Source: Phycisphaerales bacterium
GTDB taxonomy: Bacteria; Planctomycetota; Phycisphaerae; UBA1845; UTPLA1
DNA: 64,000 nucleotides
Direction of reading: 5' to 3'
NCBI GenBank assembly: GCA_022360095.1
Contig: JAKSDK010000082.1
Coordinates: forward strand, 32,024-96,023
Below the pieces are notes generated by a model. That model searched no databases. It worked only from the letters and a program-made list of their open reading frames with translations, and was not told the DNA's origin. The position numbers were made by a program, and so were the translations under genes. Position 1 is the first letter of the stretch, and each line of letters opens with the position of its first letter. Shown here in pieces: positions 17,307 to 27,233 of this stretch.

Positions 17307-20249
17307 TCAGTCCGTTTGTTCCGAGGCGCCCCCATTTGCGGTCACCTTCTCCAGTTGATCAGACGAGCCAACGACCGTGGCAGCGGCCTTGTCACTGTAT
17401 TTTTCAGCCGCCTCCGGTTTGCCCCAACGTTCATAGAGGGAGGCCAGGCGCGCGCGTGCCGCCACAATCGCAGGCTCACCTTCGCCCCGCACCTCAGACA
17501 GACGTGAATAGCTTTCCAAGAGCACCGACTCAGCGTTCTCAAAGCGTCTTAGTTCCATCAGGCAACGACTGAGTAATTCCTCCGTTTGCACCGTCCGCGG
17601 ATGTGTATCAGGAAGAGTGCTACGATGTATCACCAGCGCTTTTTGAAGATATGGCTCTGCCTCGGCAAAATCGCCCATCTTGATCAACAGCATTCCGAGT
17701 CCTACGAGCGGACCTGCCTGATAGCGATGATTCGCCGGCAGTGTTTCGTTGAATGTCTCGATGGACCGCCGATAAAACTGTCGGGCCTCCTCACCATACT
17801 CTCCCTTCGCCCTTTTCAGATTTCCCAGGTTGTTCAGGATCGTACCGACGAGCGGATGTTTTTCGCCCACTAATTCTGAGTACATCTCCAACGCTTTTCG
17901 ATACAGCGGCTCAGCCGCGTCGTAATCTTTCTTTGCATACAACAGTGCAGCCAGGTTATTCATGTTTTTGGCGACATGCGGATGTCGCTCGCCCAGCACC
18001 TTGAGACGAATCGAAAGAGACTCGCGCAGAAGCGGCTCGGCATGATCGAAATCTCGCTGGTTGTATAACAGGACCGCGAGATTATTCATCGTCTCGGCCA
18101 TGTCCGGGTGCTCCGATCCGAACACCTTTTTCTGAATCGCCAGGGCGTCTCGAAACAAGGACTCCGCTGAATCGAGTTTCCCGGTCGTCTTGCGAACGAG
18201 ACCCAGATTGTTCAGTGCAGCCGCGACAAGGTGATGGTCATTTCCGACAAGACCGCGTTGTAACACCAGCACTTTTTCAAAAAGCGGCTCAGCGGCCGCG
18301 AAGTCACCCTTTTCCCAAAGCAACATGGCCAGATTATTCATGGAAACGGCGACATCGGGATGTTGTTCACCGAGAAGTTCCGTTCGCATTTTCAGCGCTT
18401 CACGATAACGCGATTCCGCTTCGTCGTACTCAGCCTTTCCGTGGAGCAACGTCGCCAGGTTGTTCAGGCTCGTCGCCACGTCACGGTGATCATTTCCAAG
18501 CAGCCTTCGACGCATTTCCAGAGATCGACGAAAATAGCGCTCACTTTCCTCGAGATTACCCTTCGCGCGAAGCAAGGAAGCCAATCCGTTCAAGCTGGCG
18601 GCAGTCAGCAAATGATCACCCTGGTGCAGGCTTTGCGAAATCGAAAGCGCCTTTTTGCAAAGAATCTCAGCTTCGGCATACTTCCCCTTGTCGATCAGCA
18701 ACATCGCCAGATTGTTCAGGCTCCCCACGACGTCAGGGTGCTCATCACCATAGAGCAAACGACGTTGCTCCAAGGCGATTCGCAGGTGATTCTCAGCGGT
18801 CTCGTAGAGCCCAAGACTGTGATAGGTCTTGCCGACCGTGTCGTGGATGGCGGCCGCCACTTGGGGCTGATCGCTTAGTTCCGTGTCAATCCGCCTTGCT
18901 GCGATATCGACAACCTCCCGCACCGTCAATTCGCGCCCCTTGGCGACTTCAGGATGGGCGGACGACAACATGTCATCAAGGAACCCGGCGATTCGCTCCG
19001 AAGTCAATCGCGCGCTGGTCTCATTCTCCTTCGCACGCAACGTTGCCTTGTGCTCGACCGAGCTGACAATCGCGATGGCAAGCAGAGACGAAAAGACCGT
19101 GGCAAGCGATGCGACAAAAACCTTGTGCCGACCGATCAATTTCTTCAGTTGATATAGGCTGCTCGGCGGATGAGCCAATATCGGCTGATTCTCCAGATAG
19201 CGATTGACGTCTTCGTTTAGCTCGCCGACGCTTCTGTAGCGGAGATCAGGGTCTTTTTCGATCGCCTTGAGAACAATCGTCTCCAAGTCACCCCGAAATT
19301 CGCGACGTAGGGTACTCGGTCGCACGGGCGGAGCTTCGCAAATCGCTCTCAACGCCTCATGAGGCAGCGCGTGGTTGGTCTCATAAGGAAGCCGACCGGT
19401 CAGCAATTCGTAAAGAACGACGCCGAGCGAATAAACGTCGGTTCGAACATCAATCTCGTCGGGGTTCCCCCGCGCCTGCTCCGGGCTCATGTACCGAAGC
19501 GTCCCCATGATTTGCCCCGTGCCCGTGATCGTCATATCCGCCGCGGCCTCGCTGTCGGTGATCCGCGCGAGTCCGAAATCAAGCACTTTGACGCCGACTT
19601 CAATCGATGTGGAACTGCCCGAGCCCTCAGGTGCGGTCTGGTCGCTGACGAGAATATTCGAAGGTTTGAGATCGCGGTGAATCACGGCCCGCTGATGAGC
19701 ATAGCTAATCGCATCGCACACTTTGCCAAACAATTCCAGACGCTGGCGAGCTATCAATTCGCGTTTGTTCGCGTACTCGGTGAGCGGTTCGCCCTGAACG
19801 AGTTCCATGGCGAAATAGTGTTGACCATTATTCGTGCAACCCGCCTCATGAATCGAGGCAATTCCAGGATGCTTGAGCCGGGCAAGCGATTCAGCTTCAC
19901 GCTGGAAAAGAAGAATGCGATTCTCGTCGACGTGCCCGCCACCTTTGACAACCTTGAGAGCAACGGCGCGCCGCGGATTCTGCTGCTCCGCTTCATAGAC
20001 CACGCCCATACCTCCGGATGCAATCACCCGAACCAGACGGTATGGCCCGATGTAACCCGCCGCGAGGGCCGGTGTTTCCATGAAGTTCTCGACGTTTTGG
20101 CTATATCCGAGCAGTGATTCGATTTCCGTGCGCAGTTCGTGATCATCTGCACACGCCTCGTCCAGAAACAGCTCGCGCCTGCGTATATCCATTTCCAGCG
20201 CAGATTGGAAAAGCTGCTCGATACGGTTCCAGCGTTCAGGTGTTTCCAT
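17307..20249 (-). CDS. Membrane Ser/Thr protein kinase with kinesin-light-chain-type TPRs (pair 3)
   Basis: Start at ATG 20249 (980 aa); it overlaps the end of the sigma factor gene by 14 bases, which implies translational coupling. The N-terminal ERWNRIEQLFQSALE segment is a conserved cap seen again in the kinase at 44019. Kinase domain at ~67-345: ASGGMGVVYEA, VALKVV, HRDLKPSNIL, LDFGLA, MSPEQ, all catalytic residues present. A membrane helix lies at ~377-397. Then about ten 42-residue TPRs of kinesin-light-chain type (EHPDVVGSLNNLAMLL) occupy ~480-900. It is probably the activator or co-regulator of the ECF factor encoded just upstream. The same cap, helix and TPR plan as the fourth kinase indicates common descent. 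Confidence 0.9.
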   Translation of the reverse strand: METPERWNRIEQLFQSALEMDIRRRELFLDEACADDHELRTEIESLLGYSQNVENFMETPALAAGYIGPYRLVRVIASGGMGVVYEAEQQNPRRAVALKVVKGGGHVDENRILLFQREAESLARLKHPGIASIHEAGCTNNGQHYFAMELVQGEPLTEYANKRELIARQRLELFGKVCDAISYAHQRAVIHRDLKPSNILVSDQTAPEGSGSSTSIEVGVKVLDFGLARITDSEAAADMTITGTGQIMGTLRYMSPEQARGNPDEIDVRTDVYSLGVVLYELLTGRLPYETNHALPHEALRAICEAPPVRPSTLRREFRGDLETIVLKAIEKDPDLRYRSVGELNEDVNRYLENQPILAHPPSSLYQLKKLIGRHKVFVASLATVFSSLLAIAIVSSVEHKATLRAKENETSARLTSERIAGFLDDMLSSAHPEVAKGRELTVREVVDIAARRIDTELSDQPQVAAAIHDTVGKTYHSLGLYETAENHLRIALEQRRLLYGDEHPDVVGSLNNLAMLLIDKGKYAEAEILCKKALSISQSLHQGDHLLTAASLNGLASLLRAKGNLEESERYFRRSLEMRRRLLGNDHRDVATSLNNLATLLHGKAEYDEAESRYREALKMRTELLGEQHPDVAVSMNNLAMLLWEKGDFAAAEPLFEKVLVLQRGLVGNDHHLVAAALNNLGLVRKTTGKLDSAESLFRDALAIQKKVFGSEHPDMAETMNNLAVLLYNQRDFDHAEPLLRESLSIRLKVLGERHPHVAKNMNNLAALLYAKKDYDAAEPLYRKALEMYSELVGEKHPLVGTILNNLGNLKRAKGEYGEEARQFYRRSIETFNETLPANHRYQAGPLVGLGMLLIKMGDFAEAEPYLQKALVIHRSTLPDTHPRTVQTEELLSRCLMELRRFENAESVLLESYSRLSEVRGEGEPAIVAARARLASLYERWGKPEAAEKYSDKAAATVVGSSDQLEKVTANGGASEQTD

Positions 20250-20817
20250 CACGGTCCTCGCTGATTTCCCGAAGCAGCCAGGCCTTGGCGAGAATCCAAT
20301 CTCGCTTCACCGTGGCTTTGGACACCCCGATCAGCTCCGCGACTTCATCGATGCTCAACCCCGCGAAGTAACGTAGTTCAACCATCTGGGATTTTCTGGC
20401 ATCGACATGAGCCAGCTTGGTCAGCGCTTCGTCGAGCGCCACAAGGTCCGATTGAGGTTGCGGGGTCACGAGCAACCCTTCCTCAAGCGCAACTCTGCGC
20501 AAACCTCCCCCACGCTTCGCGCGCCGGTGATGCTTGGCATGGTTCACGAGAACGCGACGCATGAAGGTGGCGGCCAGGCTGAAAAACTGAGCCCGATTGT
20601 CCCAATGCACGTTCTTTTGCTCGGACAGCCGCATGTAGGCTTCGTGAACAAGCGCGGTCGCCTGTAGTGTGTGGTTTGGCCGTTCCTGTTGAAGATAGCG
20701 ATCGGCAAGGGTGCGTAATTCGTCGTAGACCAATGGCAGGAGCCTGGCTACCTCGCCGTTGCCCGAATTGACATCAACGGCAGTGAACGGATTGGAATTT
20801 TCGGGCGCAGGCACCAT
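20236..20817 (-). CDS. ECF-type sigma factor, TIGR02999-like (pair 3)
   Basis: The ATG at 20817 gives 193 residues. The frame continues open upstream to 21486, but that part is Ser/Pro-rich without conserved blocks and runs into the divergent gene, so it was excluded. The sequence LLPLVYDELRTLADRYLQQE followed by TLQATALVHEAYMRL is the hallmark of the TIGR02999 (Sigma70_ECF, PF07638) group. Region 4 contains LSIDEVAELIGVSKATVKRDW. The gene overlaps the kinase gene that follows. The same sigma subtype is paired with the same kinase subtype at 47154-47720/44019-47132. Confidence 0.9.
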   Translation of the reverse strand: MVPAPENSNPFTAVDVNSGNGEVARLLPLVYDELRTLADRYLQQERPNHTLQATALVHEAYMRLSEQKNVHWDNRAQFFSLAATFMRRVLVNHAKHHRRAKRGGGLRRVALEEGLLVTPQPQSDLVALDEALTKLAHVDARKSQMVELRYFAGLSIDEVAELIGVSKATVKRDWILAKAWLLREISEDRDGNT

Positions 20818-21139
20818 CAAACACTGCCTTTGCACAAAAAAGTGTGAACCCTTGGAATTTCTTGAGCCTATTTCCTCCCAAAAGTTGCTTTGGATAGGTG
20901 GAGGGTTGGGCGACCGAAAGGGTTGTTTGCCCCTCATAAGTGTATCAATTGTGTCTTTGTAAGACCAGGGGAGAGAGGTGTGCTGCCTGTGTGGGCCGGC
21001 GTCCACGCTTGCGGCCTGAAAGTGCGCATACATATTCGTTTGGGGACAGCGACCGATATTCCGATGGTTTGCTTCAATCCACCCCGGAAGTCGGGATCTT
21101 CGGTGCAAAAGGGTAAAATTGAGGCAGGAGGAAGAAGTG
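20818..21139. other. Divergent intergenic region between sigma factor 3 and a PEP-CTERM gene
   Basis: This 322-base spacer is relatively A+T-rich near the sigma start (runs of A and T around 20838-20880). It should contain both promoters, but no -35/-10 pair is clear enough to call. An AGGAGGA ribosome-binding site at 21126-21132 serves the plus-strand gene. Confidence 0.45.
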
Positions 21140-22360
21140 ATGATGAAGATGGCTCGAAAAAGTACAGGTTTGTTTTTGCCGGCGGTAGTATTAGTAACGA
21201 TGCTAGCTCCCGTCACGGCCTCTGCGGGAACGCCGCAGGAGTTGTTGAGAGGTGAAGCACCTCTGCTATTCACGGGAGCGGAGGGGGAAGATGCAAACTC
21301 CACGCTTCTCCTTGACGGCCAGCCCATTCGTGGTGACGAAATCTGGCTCTGGACTCCCGCGGTCACAGCGGGACAAGTGGACCTCGGGACGACCGGATCA
21401 TTCTTTAAAATCTGGGACAGCGGACCGGAAGCCGGGCCGGACGGCAACGACGATGACGACAACGGCATGCGCGGAATGGACTTCAACGCATCGACCGGAA
21501 AGTTCCTGATCAGCTACGAAGATACGACCACCACCGGTTTTGCGTTCGGAGGCATCCGGGACGGTGACCTCATGGAACTCACGGCCACGAGCGTCAGCGG
21601 CGGCTTCATCACGGGCCACAGCTTCAATCGGCTCTTCAATGAAGGCGCGAACGGCACGGCCGGCAACATCGGCACCGGTGACATCAATGCGATCTCCAGT
21701 GCCCCCGATGGAACGCTATTCATCGGCTCCGGTGGAACGCAGACCGTTCAAACCAACGTACCCGGCACGCTCTCAGTCAGCCCCAACACTTTGATGCATC
21801 TCGATCCCACCGCCGCTTCCGGCTCACCGGAAAACATCGGCCCGGACAAATTCTTTGAGGCAGGCCTCAGCGGTGTCGGACTCACTTTCGCACCAGCCGT
21901 CTATACCGGCCAATTACGTGGCGCGGACATCCTCGACAGCGGTGAAGTGACTTTCGGAACCAGCGTCAACTACCGAAACACGGTTTTCAGCGGCCCGATC
22001 GACGGACTGAACGATGCCCAGGCGGGGGCGCTGGCGACCGGCGTCGTCGATGCGTGTCTCAAAGCGGACATCTGCTCGGTTCCGAATCTGCATGACGGCG
22101 CGCTGAACACCTATCAGCAACGAACGGCTGAAGTGCTCTACGCCGGCAGCTTGTTCTACCAGGCGCCCAATGCTGGTGACTCCGAGATCCTTGACCACGA
22201 CATCCTGGACACTGCGCTCGAGATTCAGGCATTAATCAACCTGCTCGGCGCGGACTCACCGGCCGGCCAGGCACTCCTTCCGTTTGTGCCCGAACCGGCG
22301 ACATTGTCGCTGCTATTGTGCGGCGGACTGGTTTTCGGACGACGACGACGGCGAGCTTAG
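21140..22360 (+). CDS. PEP-CTERM exported protein
   Basis: ATG 21140 (406 aa) lies 7 bases after AGGAGGA; a second ATG follows immediately at 21143. The signal peptide runs from MARKSTGLFLPAVVLVTML to ASA. The body is a ~350-residue domain rich in Gly, Asp and Thr with phrases such as MDFNASTGKFLISY and SAPDGTLFIGSGG, suggesting a beta-propeller-like exoprotein of unknown ligand. Two cysteines near residue 305 (DACLKADICSVP) could form a disulfide. The C-terminal PEP-CTERM tail is VPEPATLSLLLCGG followed by FGRRRRRA. It begins a run of five plus-strand secreted-protein genes with short gaps. Confidence 0.82.
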   Translation: MMKMARKSTGLFLPAVVLVTMLAPVTASAGTPQELLRGEAPLLFTGAEGEDANSTLLLDGQPIRGDEIWLWTPAVTAGQVDLGTTGSFFKIWDSGPEAGPDGNDDDDNGMRGMDFNASTGKFLISYEDTTTTGFAFGGIRDGDLMELTATSVSGGFITGHSFNRLFNEGANGTAGNIGTGDINAISSAPDGTLFIGSGGTQTVQTNVPGTLSVSPNTLMHLDPTAASGSPENIGPDKFFEAGLSGVGLTFAPAVYTGQLRGADILDSGEVTFGTSVNYRNTVFSGPIDGLNDAQAGALATGVVDACLKADICSVPNLHDGALNTYQQRTAEVLYAGSLFYQAPNAGDSEILDHDILDTALEIQALINLLGADSPAGQALLPFVPEPATLSLLLCGGLVFGRRRRRA

Positions 22361-22468
22361 GACTTATCGGAAAATTACAGTGCATGGAGATTGGCCTTCG
22401 CCAAAGTGGAGAAGGAACGGTCATACTACGCAAACCGATCACCGAGCCTCATGAAGAGGATGAAATAC

Positions 22469-23620
22469 ATGACAACACGATTCCTGACGGTTTCCGTCAT
22501 CTCGATCGCCTTCACTTGGACGCTTGCTCAGGCGGGCGCCCCCACTCAGTTGCTCCTGACCAATACCGAAGCCGACGGCTTGCCGGCCGGCATCAAAAGC
22601 CTGGACCTCAACAATGGCGCCATTCTCGGATTCCTCGTCCAGGAAGACTTTCCCAACAACGGCAACCTGTGGCCGGTGGACGCCATGGCTCCAGGACCTG
22701 ACCGTACAATCCTCGTCGCGCAGGCCACAGACGACAAGATTCGACAATACGACGAGTTTGGCAGTTTCGTGGGTCAATTCGTCTCCGGGGAAGCGGTCAA
22801 CAACATCCGCGGGATCGTCCGTTCGCCGGACGGCAACTTCCTGTTTACCTCCGATTGGGCCGATGACAACATCCATCGGTTCAACTTCTTTACGGGTGCC
22901 CCGGCGCCAAGCGCCGGAGATCCCGACGGTGAATTCATCATCGGTATGCAATCGCCGCCCCGCCTGGATTTGCCCCAGGCCATGGCGATCCTCAGCACCG
23001 GCGAACTGCTCGTCGCGGATATCGGACAAGTCAGGCTCATCAAGTTCAATGCGACGACCGGCGCGGTCATCGGTCCGTTCGTGCCGAATCCGCTTGAAGA
23101 CATCAATGGCGCCACGGTGCGAGACATCGATGTCCTCGCGAATGGCGATGTTGTCGTGACGGTCAGCGGGTCCGGCAACACGGTTCGAACCTATTCCTCC
23201 GCAGGTGCCCTCGACGGCACGAGGACGTTTCCCTTCAACAGCCCCAACGGCGTCCATGTCCTGCCGACCGGCGATTATCTCGTCACCAGCGGTTCGACAT
23301 TCGGACAAGGAAAGGGACTGTTTCGCGTCAACCCGTCAAACGGCGCCATTCTTCAAACCATCGACAACAGCCGGAGCTACGGGGCTTTGGAACTTATCAC
23401 CCTGGTGGATGCCGCGCCGTCCTGCGGCGGCATGGGGGATGGTGATGTTGATCAAAACGGCTCGGTCGACGGCAGAGACGTCGCGTCTTTCGTGGACCTT
23501 CTGGTCAATGGCAGCGGCAGTCCGGCCGATCCGGATTTCTGCGCCGCGGATTTGGATGGCGATGATGACGTCACATTTCTGGATGTTGACCCGTTTGTTC
23601 AGGCGCTTCTGGGTTCCTAG
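22469..23620 (+). CDS. Secreted NHL/SMP-30-like beta-propeller with dockerin-like tail
   Basis: Start at ATG 22469, 8 bases after GAAGAGGA (383 aa); upstream in-frame ATGs at 22451 and 22460 lack a site. The signal peptide is MTTRFLTVSVISIAFTWTL ending at AQAG. Repeats such as DEFGSFVGQFVSGEAVNNIRG and VRSPDGNFLFTSDW are typical NHL-type propeller blades (~30-310). The tail holds two calcium-loop segments, GDVDQNGSVDGRDVASFVDL and ADLDGDDDVTFLDVDPFV, the dockerin-like duplicated EF-hand module. It therefore has a dockerin anchor where its neighbour at 21140 has a PEP-CTERM tail. The ligand is unknown. Confidence 0.82.
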   Translation: MTTRFLTVSVISIAFTWTLAQAGAPTQLLLTNTEADGLPAGIKSLDLNNGAILGFLVQEDFPNNGNLWPVDAMAPGPDRTILVAQATDDKIRQYDEFGSFVGQFVSGEAVNNIRGIVRSPDGNFLFTSDWADDNIHRFNFFTGAPAPSAGDPDGEFIIGMQSPPRLDLPQAMAILSTGELLVADIGQVRLIKFNATTGAVIGPFVPNPLEDINGATVRDIDVLANGDVVVTVSGSGNTVRTYSSAGALDGTRTFPFNSPNGVHVLPTGDYLVTSGSTFGQGKGLFRVNPSNGAILQTIDNSRSYGALELITLVDAAPSCGGMGDGDVDQNGSVDGRDVASFVDLLVNGSGSPADPDFCAADLDGDDDVTFLDVDPFVQALLGS

Positions 23621-23637
23621 TTCCAGCCGAGGAAAAC

Positions 23638-24339
23638 ATGTTTGATTTGCGCACTCATCCTCTCGTTGTCTTGTGCACGGCATTCTGCATGATGGCCTGT
23701 CCGCGAGTCCGTGCGCAGACCTGTGTCACACCGAGCAACGAGGCCTGCCCGGGCGCCACGTCGTTCGTGGAAGCTGATCTTCCCCTCAACACGAGCGGCG
23801 TTTACGGGTGCGAGGACAACACCATCCCGTTTAGCGATATGCCGTTCTGGGATGTCTATTATCGCTACGACTGTACTTGCACCGGTTTTTACGACGTGGA
23901 CATGTGCGACAGCACGGCGGATGCCGCCCTACGCATCTACATCGACGGTTGCGGATTTGCCGCAGGCGACGAACTTATCGAAGGGGACGACGAATGCCTC
24001 GGATCACCGCCCAGCGCGGATCCGATGGTCACGGTGCTGCTCGAAGCCGGCCGCTCCTATTGGTTTGAACTCGGCACCTGGAGAGTGAATCCGCCCTGGG
24101 GACCGTCGGAGCCCAATGCCCCGTTTTCTTTCAATGTTTCCGAATGCAATCCATGCGGAAGCGGCGACGTGAATGGCGACGGCCAAGTGGACGGTCAGGA
24201 TATTCCGGGCTTTGTGAATCAACTTGTTAATCCACCGGCGTCGTTTGGTGCTGCAGCCTGCGCGGCGGACATGTCCGTCAACTTAAGCGTGGGTACCGAA
24301 GACGTTGTCATGTTCGTTGAGGCGCTTGTAGGAGCGTAA
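23638..24339 (+). CDS. Small secreted Cys-containing protein with dockerin-like tail
   Basis: This 233-residue protein starts at ATG 23638, with GAGG five bases upstream, 17 bases after the previous gene. The signal peptide ends near RVRAQ. The mature domain (residues ~28-170) has about eight cysteines (TCVTPSNEACPGA, YDCTCTGFYDVDMCD) and resembles a small jelly-roll or pre-peptidase-like (PPC-like) domain, as judged from TADAALRIYIDGC and LLEAGRSYWFELG. The tail has GDVNGDGQVDGQDIPGFVNQ and a second, degenerate calcium loop (ADMSVNLSVGTEDVVMFV). No catalytic motif is visible; a carbohydrate- or protein-binding role is a guess. Confidence 0.75.
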   Translation: MFDLRTHPLVVLCTAFCMMACPRVRAQTCVTPSNEACPGATSFVEADLPLNTSGVYGCEDNTIPFSDMPFWDVYYRYDCTCTGFYDVDMCDSTADAALRIYIDGCGFAAGDELIEGDDECLGSPPSADPMVTVLLEAGRSYWFELGTWRVNPPWGPSEPNAPFSFNVSECNPCGSGDVNGDGQVDGQDIPGFVNQLVNPPASFGAAACAADMSVNLSVGTEDVVMFVEALVGA

Positions 24340-24429
24340 GCGGCCGACGGCGCGATGAATAATTTGATGGGGGGTTCTTCCAAGAACCGAATCAAGGTGG
24401 CGGAGCCTGCGCGTATTACAAGGAATAGT

Positions 24430-27222
24430 ATGATGTGGAGACGATTCTTAATTCTTTTTTATGCGGCGGCCATACTTTTTGTTGACGTCAGGCCGTTGCC
24501 CGCTGAACAAGACACGAGACTTGAAGGCGACCTTCTTTCCATCGGTTCCAATACGCGCGTCAACCAAAACGCCGGCTCCCTCAAGACAGGAATCGCCCGC
24601 TCCGGTTCTTCGTCGAGCAGTTATACGTTCGTTAAGATCGCGGAAACCGGTGATGCCCCTCCCGATCGGCCCGCGAGCGACTTTCAGGTCTTTACGGACC
24701 CCGCGATCAACAACGCAGCGCAAGTCGCCTTCGACGCAACCTTCACGGAATCGACCGCCAGCGCAAATGAGGGCACGTACAAGTTCATCGGAAGCAGCGT
24801 CGTTCGTCTGATCGACAACGGAGAGTTTGGCCTGCCCTCGCCCCCCGGAGAGGTCTCGGGCAATTTCAGCAACTTCAGCCGCGTTGTCATCAACAACGCC
24901 GGAGAGGTGCTCTTTCACGGAGGCACCGAGTTCTCCGACAGCGAGCACGGCGTATACGTATACACCAACCCGCTCACAGGTGGATTGATCTTCAACGACA
25001 GCATGTCCCAGCCCGTGCCCGGACAGCCCGGTGAGAGTTTTCTGGTCTTCCCCTTCCTGAATTTTGACCGCGTGCTCCTCAGCGATACCGGTCATAGTGC
25101 CACCATCGCACAATGGCGAGACGCCGGCTTTGTCCCACATGCAGGTCTCTATTACGGCGACGTCGCCGGTGGCATTGTGCGAATCGCAGACGATTCGGTC
25201 GCTCCACCGGGCCAACCCGGCTCGCTTTTCACCGGGCCGCTCTCGGGAAATCCACCGACGCCGTCGAGTGCCTTCGATGCTTTCATGTGCATGAACAACC
25301 AAGGCGACGTCGCCTTCAATGCCGACTATGACCTTGGAGCGGGCTCCGGCATGTACCGCTATGTGGGACCGGCTGGTACGTTGTTACGCGTCGCGGACAG
25401 TTCCATGCAGCCGCCGGGCCAGTCTCCCGGCGCGACATTCAGCACCGTCTTCAACTTTCCGAGCATGAACAACGTCGGAACAGTGGCTTTCAAGTCCCGA
25501 TACTCAGGAGGCTCCGGCGATGAAGGACTTTATCTCGGCAACGGCGTCAGTGCGTTGCAGGTCGTCGTCGACAACTCCGGCGCCTTCGCCGTGCCGGGCC
25601 AACCGGCCGCAAACTACGTTGCGTTTGAGCCGCCGGTCATCAACGATGCCGGTTTGGTTGTCTTTGGCGCCGCGTTGACCGGCGGGACCGCGGGAGGAGG
25701 CATCTATGCGGTCACGGGTGGCCTGATCGAAAAAATCGTGGACTTTTCAGACCCGGTACCTGAACAGCCCGGAGCCAACTTCAATGCCCTTGACCATTTC
25801 ACGCTGAATGCGTCAGGCCATGTCCTGTTCCGCGGGCGCTATACAGGAAACAACTTCGGACTCTATCTCTATGACGGTGTTTCCGTCTCACGTGTGATCG
25901 ATACCAGCCAGACACTGGACTTGCTCGGGACTGCTTACACACGATTCAGCATACTCCTGGGCTTCGGCGGAACAGGTGGAGAAGACGGAAAGCCCCGACC
26001 GATGAATGACGGCGGCCTGATCACTTTTCGTGCACACATGGCCAACCAGAATTTCAATCCTCCTCAGGGCATCTTCCTGGCGACACCGCCGCAGCCATGC
26101 GGCATTCCGGACGTGGGAATTGAAATGGTCGCCGTCGGTGATCCGGGCAACGCGCCCGACACCAACGGATTCGGGTCCGTCAATGAAGTCTATCGAATCG
26201 GCCTGTTCGAATTGACCAACGAACAATACGTCGAGTTCCTCAACGCCGTCGCGGCGGATGATCCGAACGAGCTGTACGACACGGTGATGACCACCAGCTT
26301 GCGCGGAGGCGTCCTCCGAAGCGGAGCACCCGGAAGTTTCTCCTATTCGGTCAAACCGAACTTTGGAAACAAGCCTGCCAGTGGTTTCTGTTGGACCGAC
26401 GCCGCTCGTTTCTGCAACTGGCTCCACAATGGCAAGCCCACCGGACCACAGGGACCCGCGACAACCGAAGACGGCGCGTATGACATATCTTTGCCCATCG
26501 ACCAAATCTCGCGCAAGCCCGGGGCACGGTTCTTCATTCCAAACAACGACGAATGGTACAAAGCGGCATATTACGATCCGTTCAATCCCGGCGCGGACGG
26601 CTCCGGTACGCCAGACTACTGGTTTTATCCGACGAGCTCGGACGTCTTCCCAACACAGGCGATCGGCGACTTGAACGTCGGCGATGTGACCAATCCCGGT
26701 CCCAATGTGGCCAACTATGAACGCGGAGTCGATTGGAACGGGACGGATTGCTCCCAACCTGGCGAGGTGTGCGGGAACGTGTCAACGGTCGGCAGTTGTG
26801 CCTCGGTCAGTCCATGGGGCTGCTTCGACGCCGGCGGAAATATTTATGAATGGCTTGAAGAACTGGGAAATCCGATTTCAGGCCCCCCTCCGTTACCGAC
26901 GCGCATGGCCCGCGGCGGGGACTTTGCGAACGGCGGAGTGTTGATGGGCAGGAATCTTGTCATCGATGTCAACATGCAGTCCGGCGCCGCCAACTTTGGA
27001 GTGCGAATCGCGGCCGTCTTCAATCCCTGCGCCGGCGACATCAATTGCGACAATTCTGTGGATGTCAATGATGTTCCCGCGTTCGTGCAAGCCTTGATCG
27101 ACGAATCGACATACCGATCATCATTTCAGGGATGCGACATCAGCGTCGCCGACATGAGCGGCGACGGAACCGTAGGCGGCGAGGATATTCAACCGTTCAT
27201 CGATCTCCTGACCGGCATTTGA
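24430..27222 (+). CDS. Secreted DUF7453-like/FGE-like fusion with dockerin-like tail
   Basis: Start at ATG 24430 (930 aa), shortly after AAGGA; the frame extends to 24355 without a signal. After the signal peptide (MMWRRFLILFYAAAILFV) a long N-terminal part (~70-560) has repeated phrases INNAAQVAFDATF, NNVGTVAFKSRY and VPGQPAANYVAFEP, the DUF7453-like repeat. Residues ~565-865 are an FGE-sulfatase/SUMF1-like domain: FELTNEQYVEFLNAV, FCWTDAARFCNWLHNG, FIPNNDEWYKAAYYDP, NIYEWLEE, MARGGDF. The cysteines needed for formylglycine synthesis are not in their usual place, so it is more likely a non-catalytic or other C-type-lectin-like fold. The end is a dockerin-like pair (GDINCDNSVDVNDV; ADMSGDGTVGGEDI). 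Confidence 0.8.
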   Translation: MMWRRFLILFYAAAILFVDVRPLPAEQDTRLEGDLLSIGSNTRVNQNAGSLKTGIARSGSSSSSYTFVKIAETGDAPPDRPASDFQVFTDPAINNAAQVAFDATFTESTASANEGTYKFIGSSVVRLIDNGEFGLPSPPGEVSGNFSNFSRVVINNAGEVLFHGGTEFSDSEHGVYVYTNPLTGGLIFNDSMSQPVPGQPGESFLVFPFLNFDRVLLSDTGHSATIAQWRDAGFVPHAGLYYGDVAGGIVRIADDSVAPPGQPGSLFTGPLSGNPPTPSSAFDAFMCMNNQGDVAFNADYDLGAGSGMYRYVGPAGTLLRVADSSMQPPGQSPGATFSTVFNFPSMNNVGTVAFKSRYSGGSGDEGLYLGNGVSALQVVVDNSGAFAVPGQPAANYVAFEPPVINDAGLVVFGAALTGGTAGGGIYAVTGGLIEKIVDFSDPVPEQPGANFNALDHFTLNASGHVLFRGRYTGNNFGLYLYDGVSVSRVIDTSQTLDLLGTAYTRFSILLGFGGTGGEDGKPRPMNDGGLITFRAHMANQNFNPPQGIFLATPPQPCGIPDVGIEMVAVGDPGNAPDTNGFGSVNEVYRIGLFELTNEQYVEFLNAVAADDPNELYDTVMTTSLRGGVLRSGAPGSFSYSVKPNFGNKPASGFCWTDAARFCNWLHNGKPTGPQGPATTEDGAYDISLPIDQISRKPGARFFIPNNDEWYKAAYYDPFNPGADGSGTPDYWFYPTSSDVFPTQAIGDLNVGDVTNPGPNVANYERGVDWNGTDCSQPGEVCGNVSTVGSCASVSPWGCFDAGGNIYEWLEELGNPISGPPPLPTRMARGGDFANGGVLMGRNLVIDVNMQSGAANFGVRIAAVFNPCAGDINCDNSVDVNDVPAFVQALIDESTYRSSFQGCDISVADMSGDGTVGGEDIQPFIDLLTGI

Positions 27223-27233
27223 GAGAACTGATC

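Noticed and set aside
20818..21486. N-terminal extension of the sigma factor of pair 3
   Set aside because: The extra ~220 residues are low-complexity, run across the divergent promoter region and into the PEP-CTERM gene; the TIGR02999 block begins just after ATG 20817.
23185..23200. tRNA T-loop-like GGTTCGAACC
   Set aside because: It lies inside the propeller gene and no acceptor, D or anticodon arm can be drawn around it.
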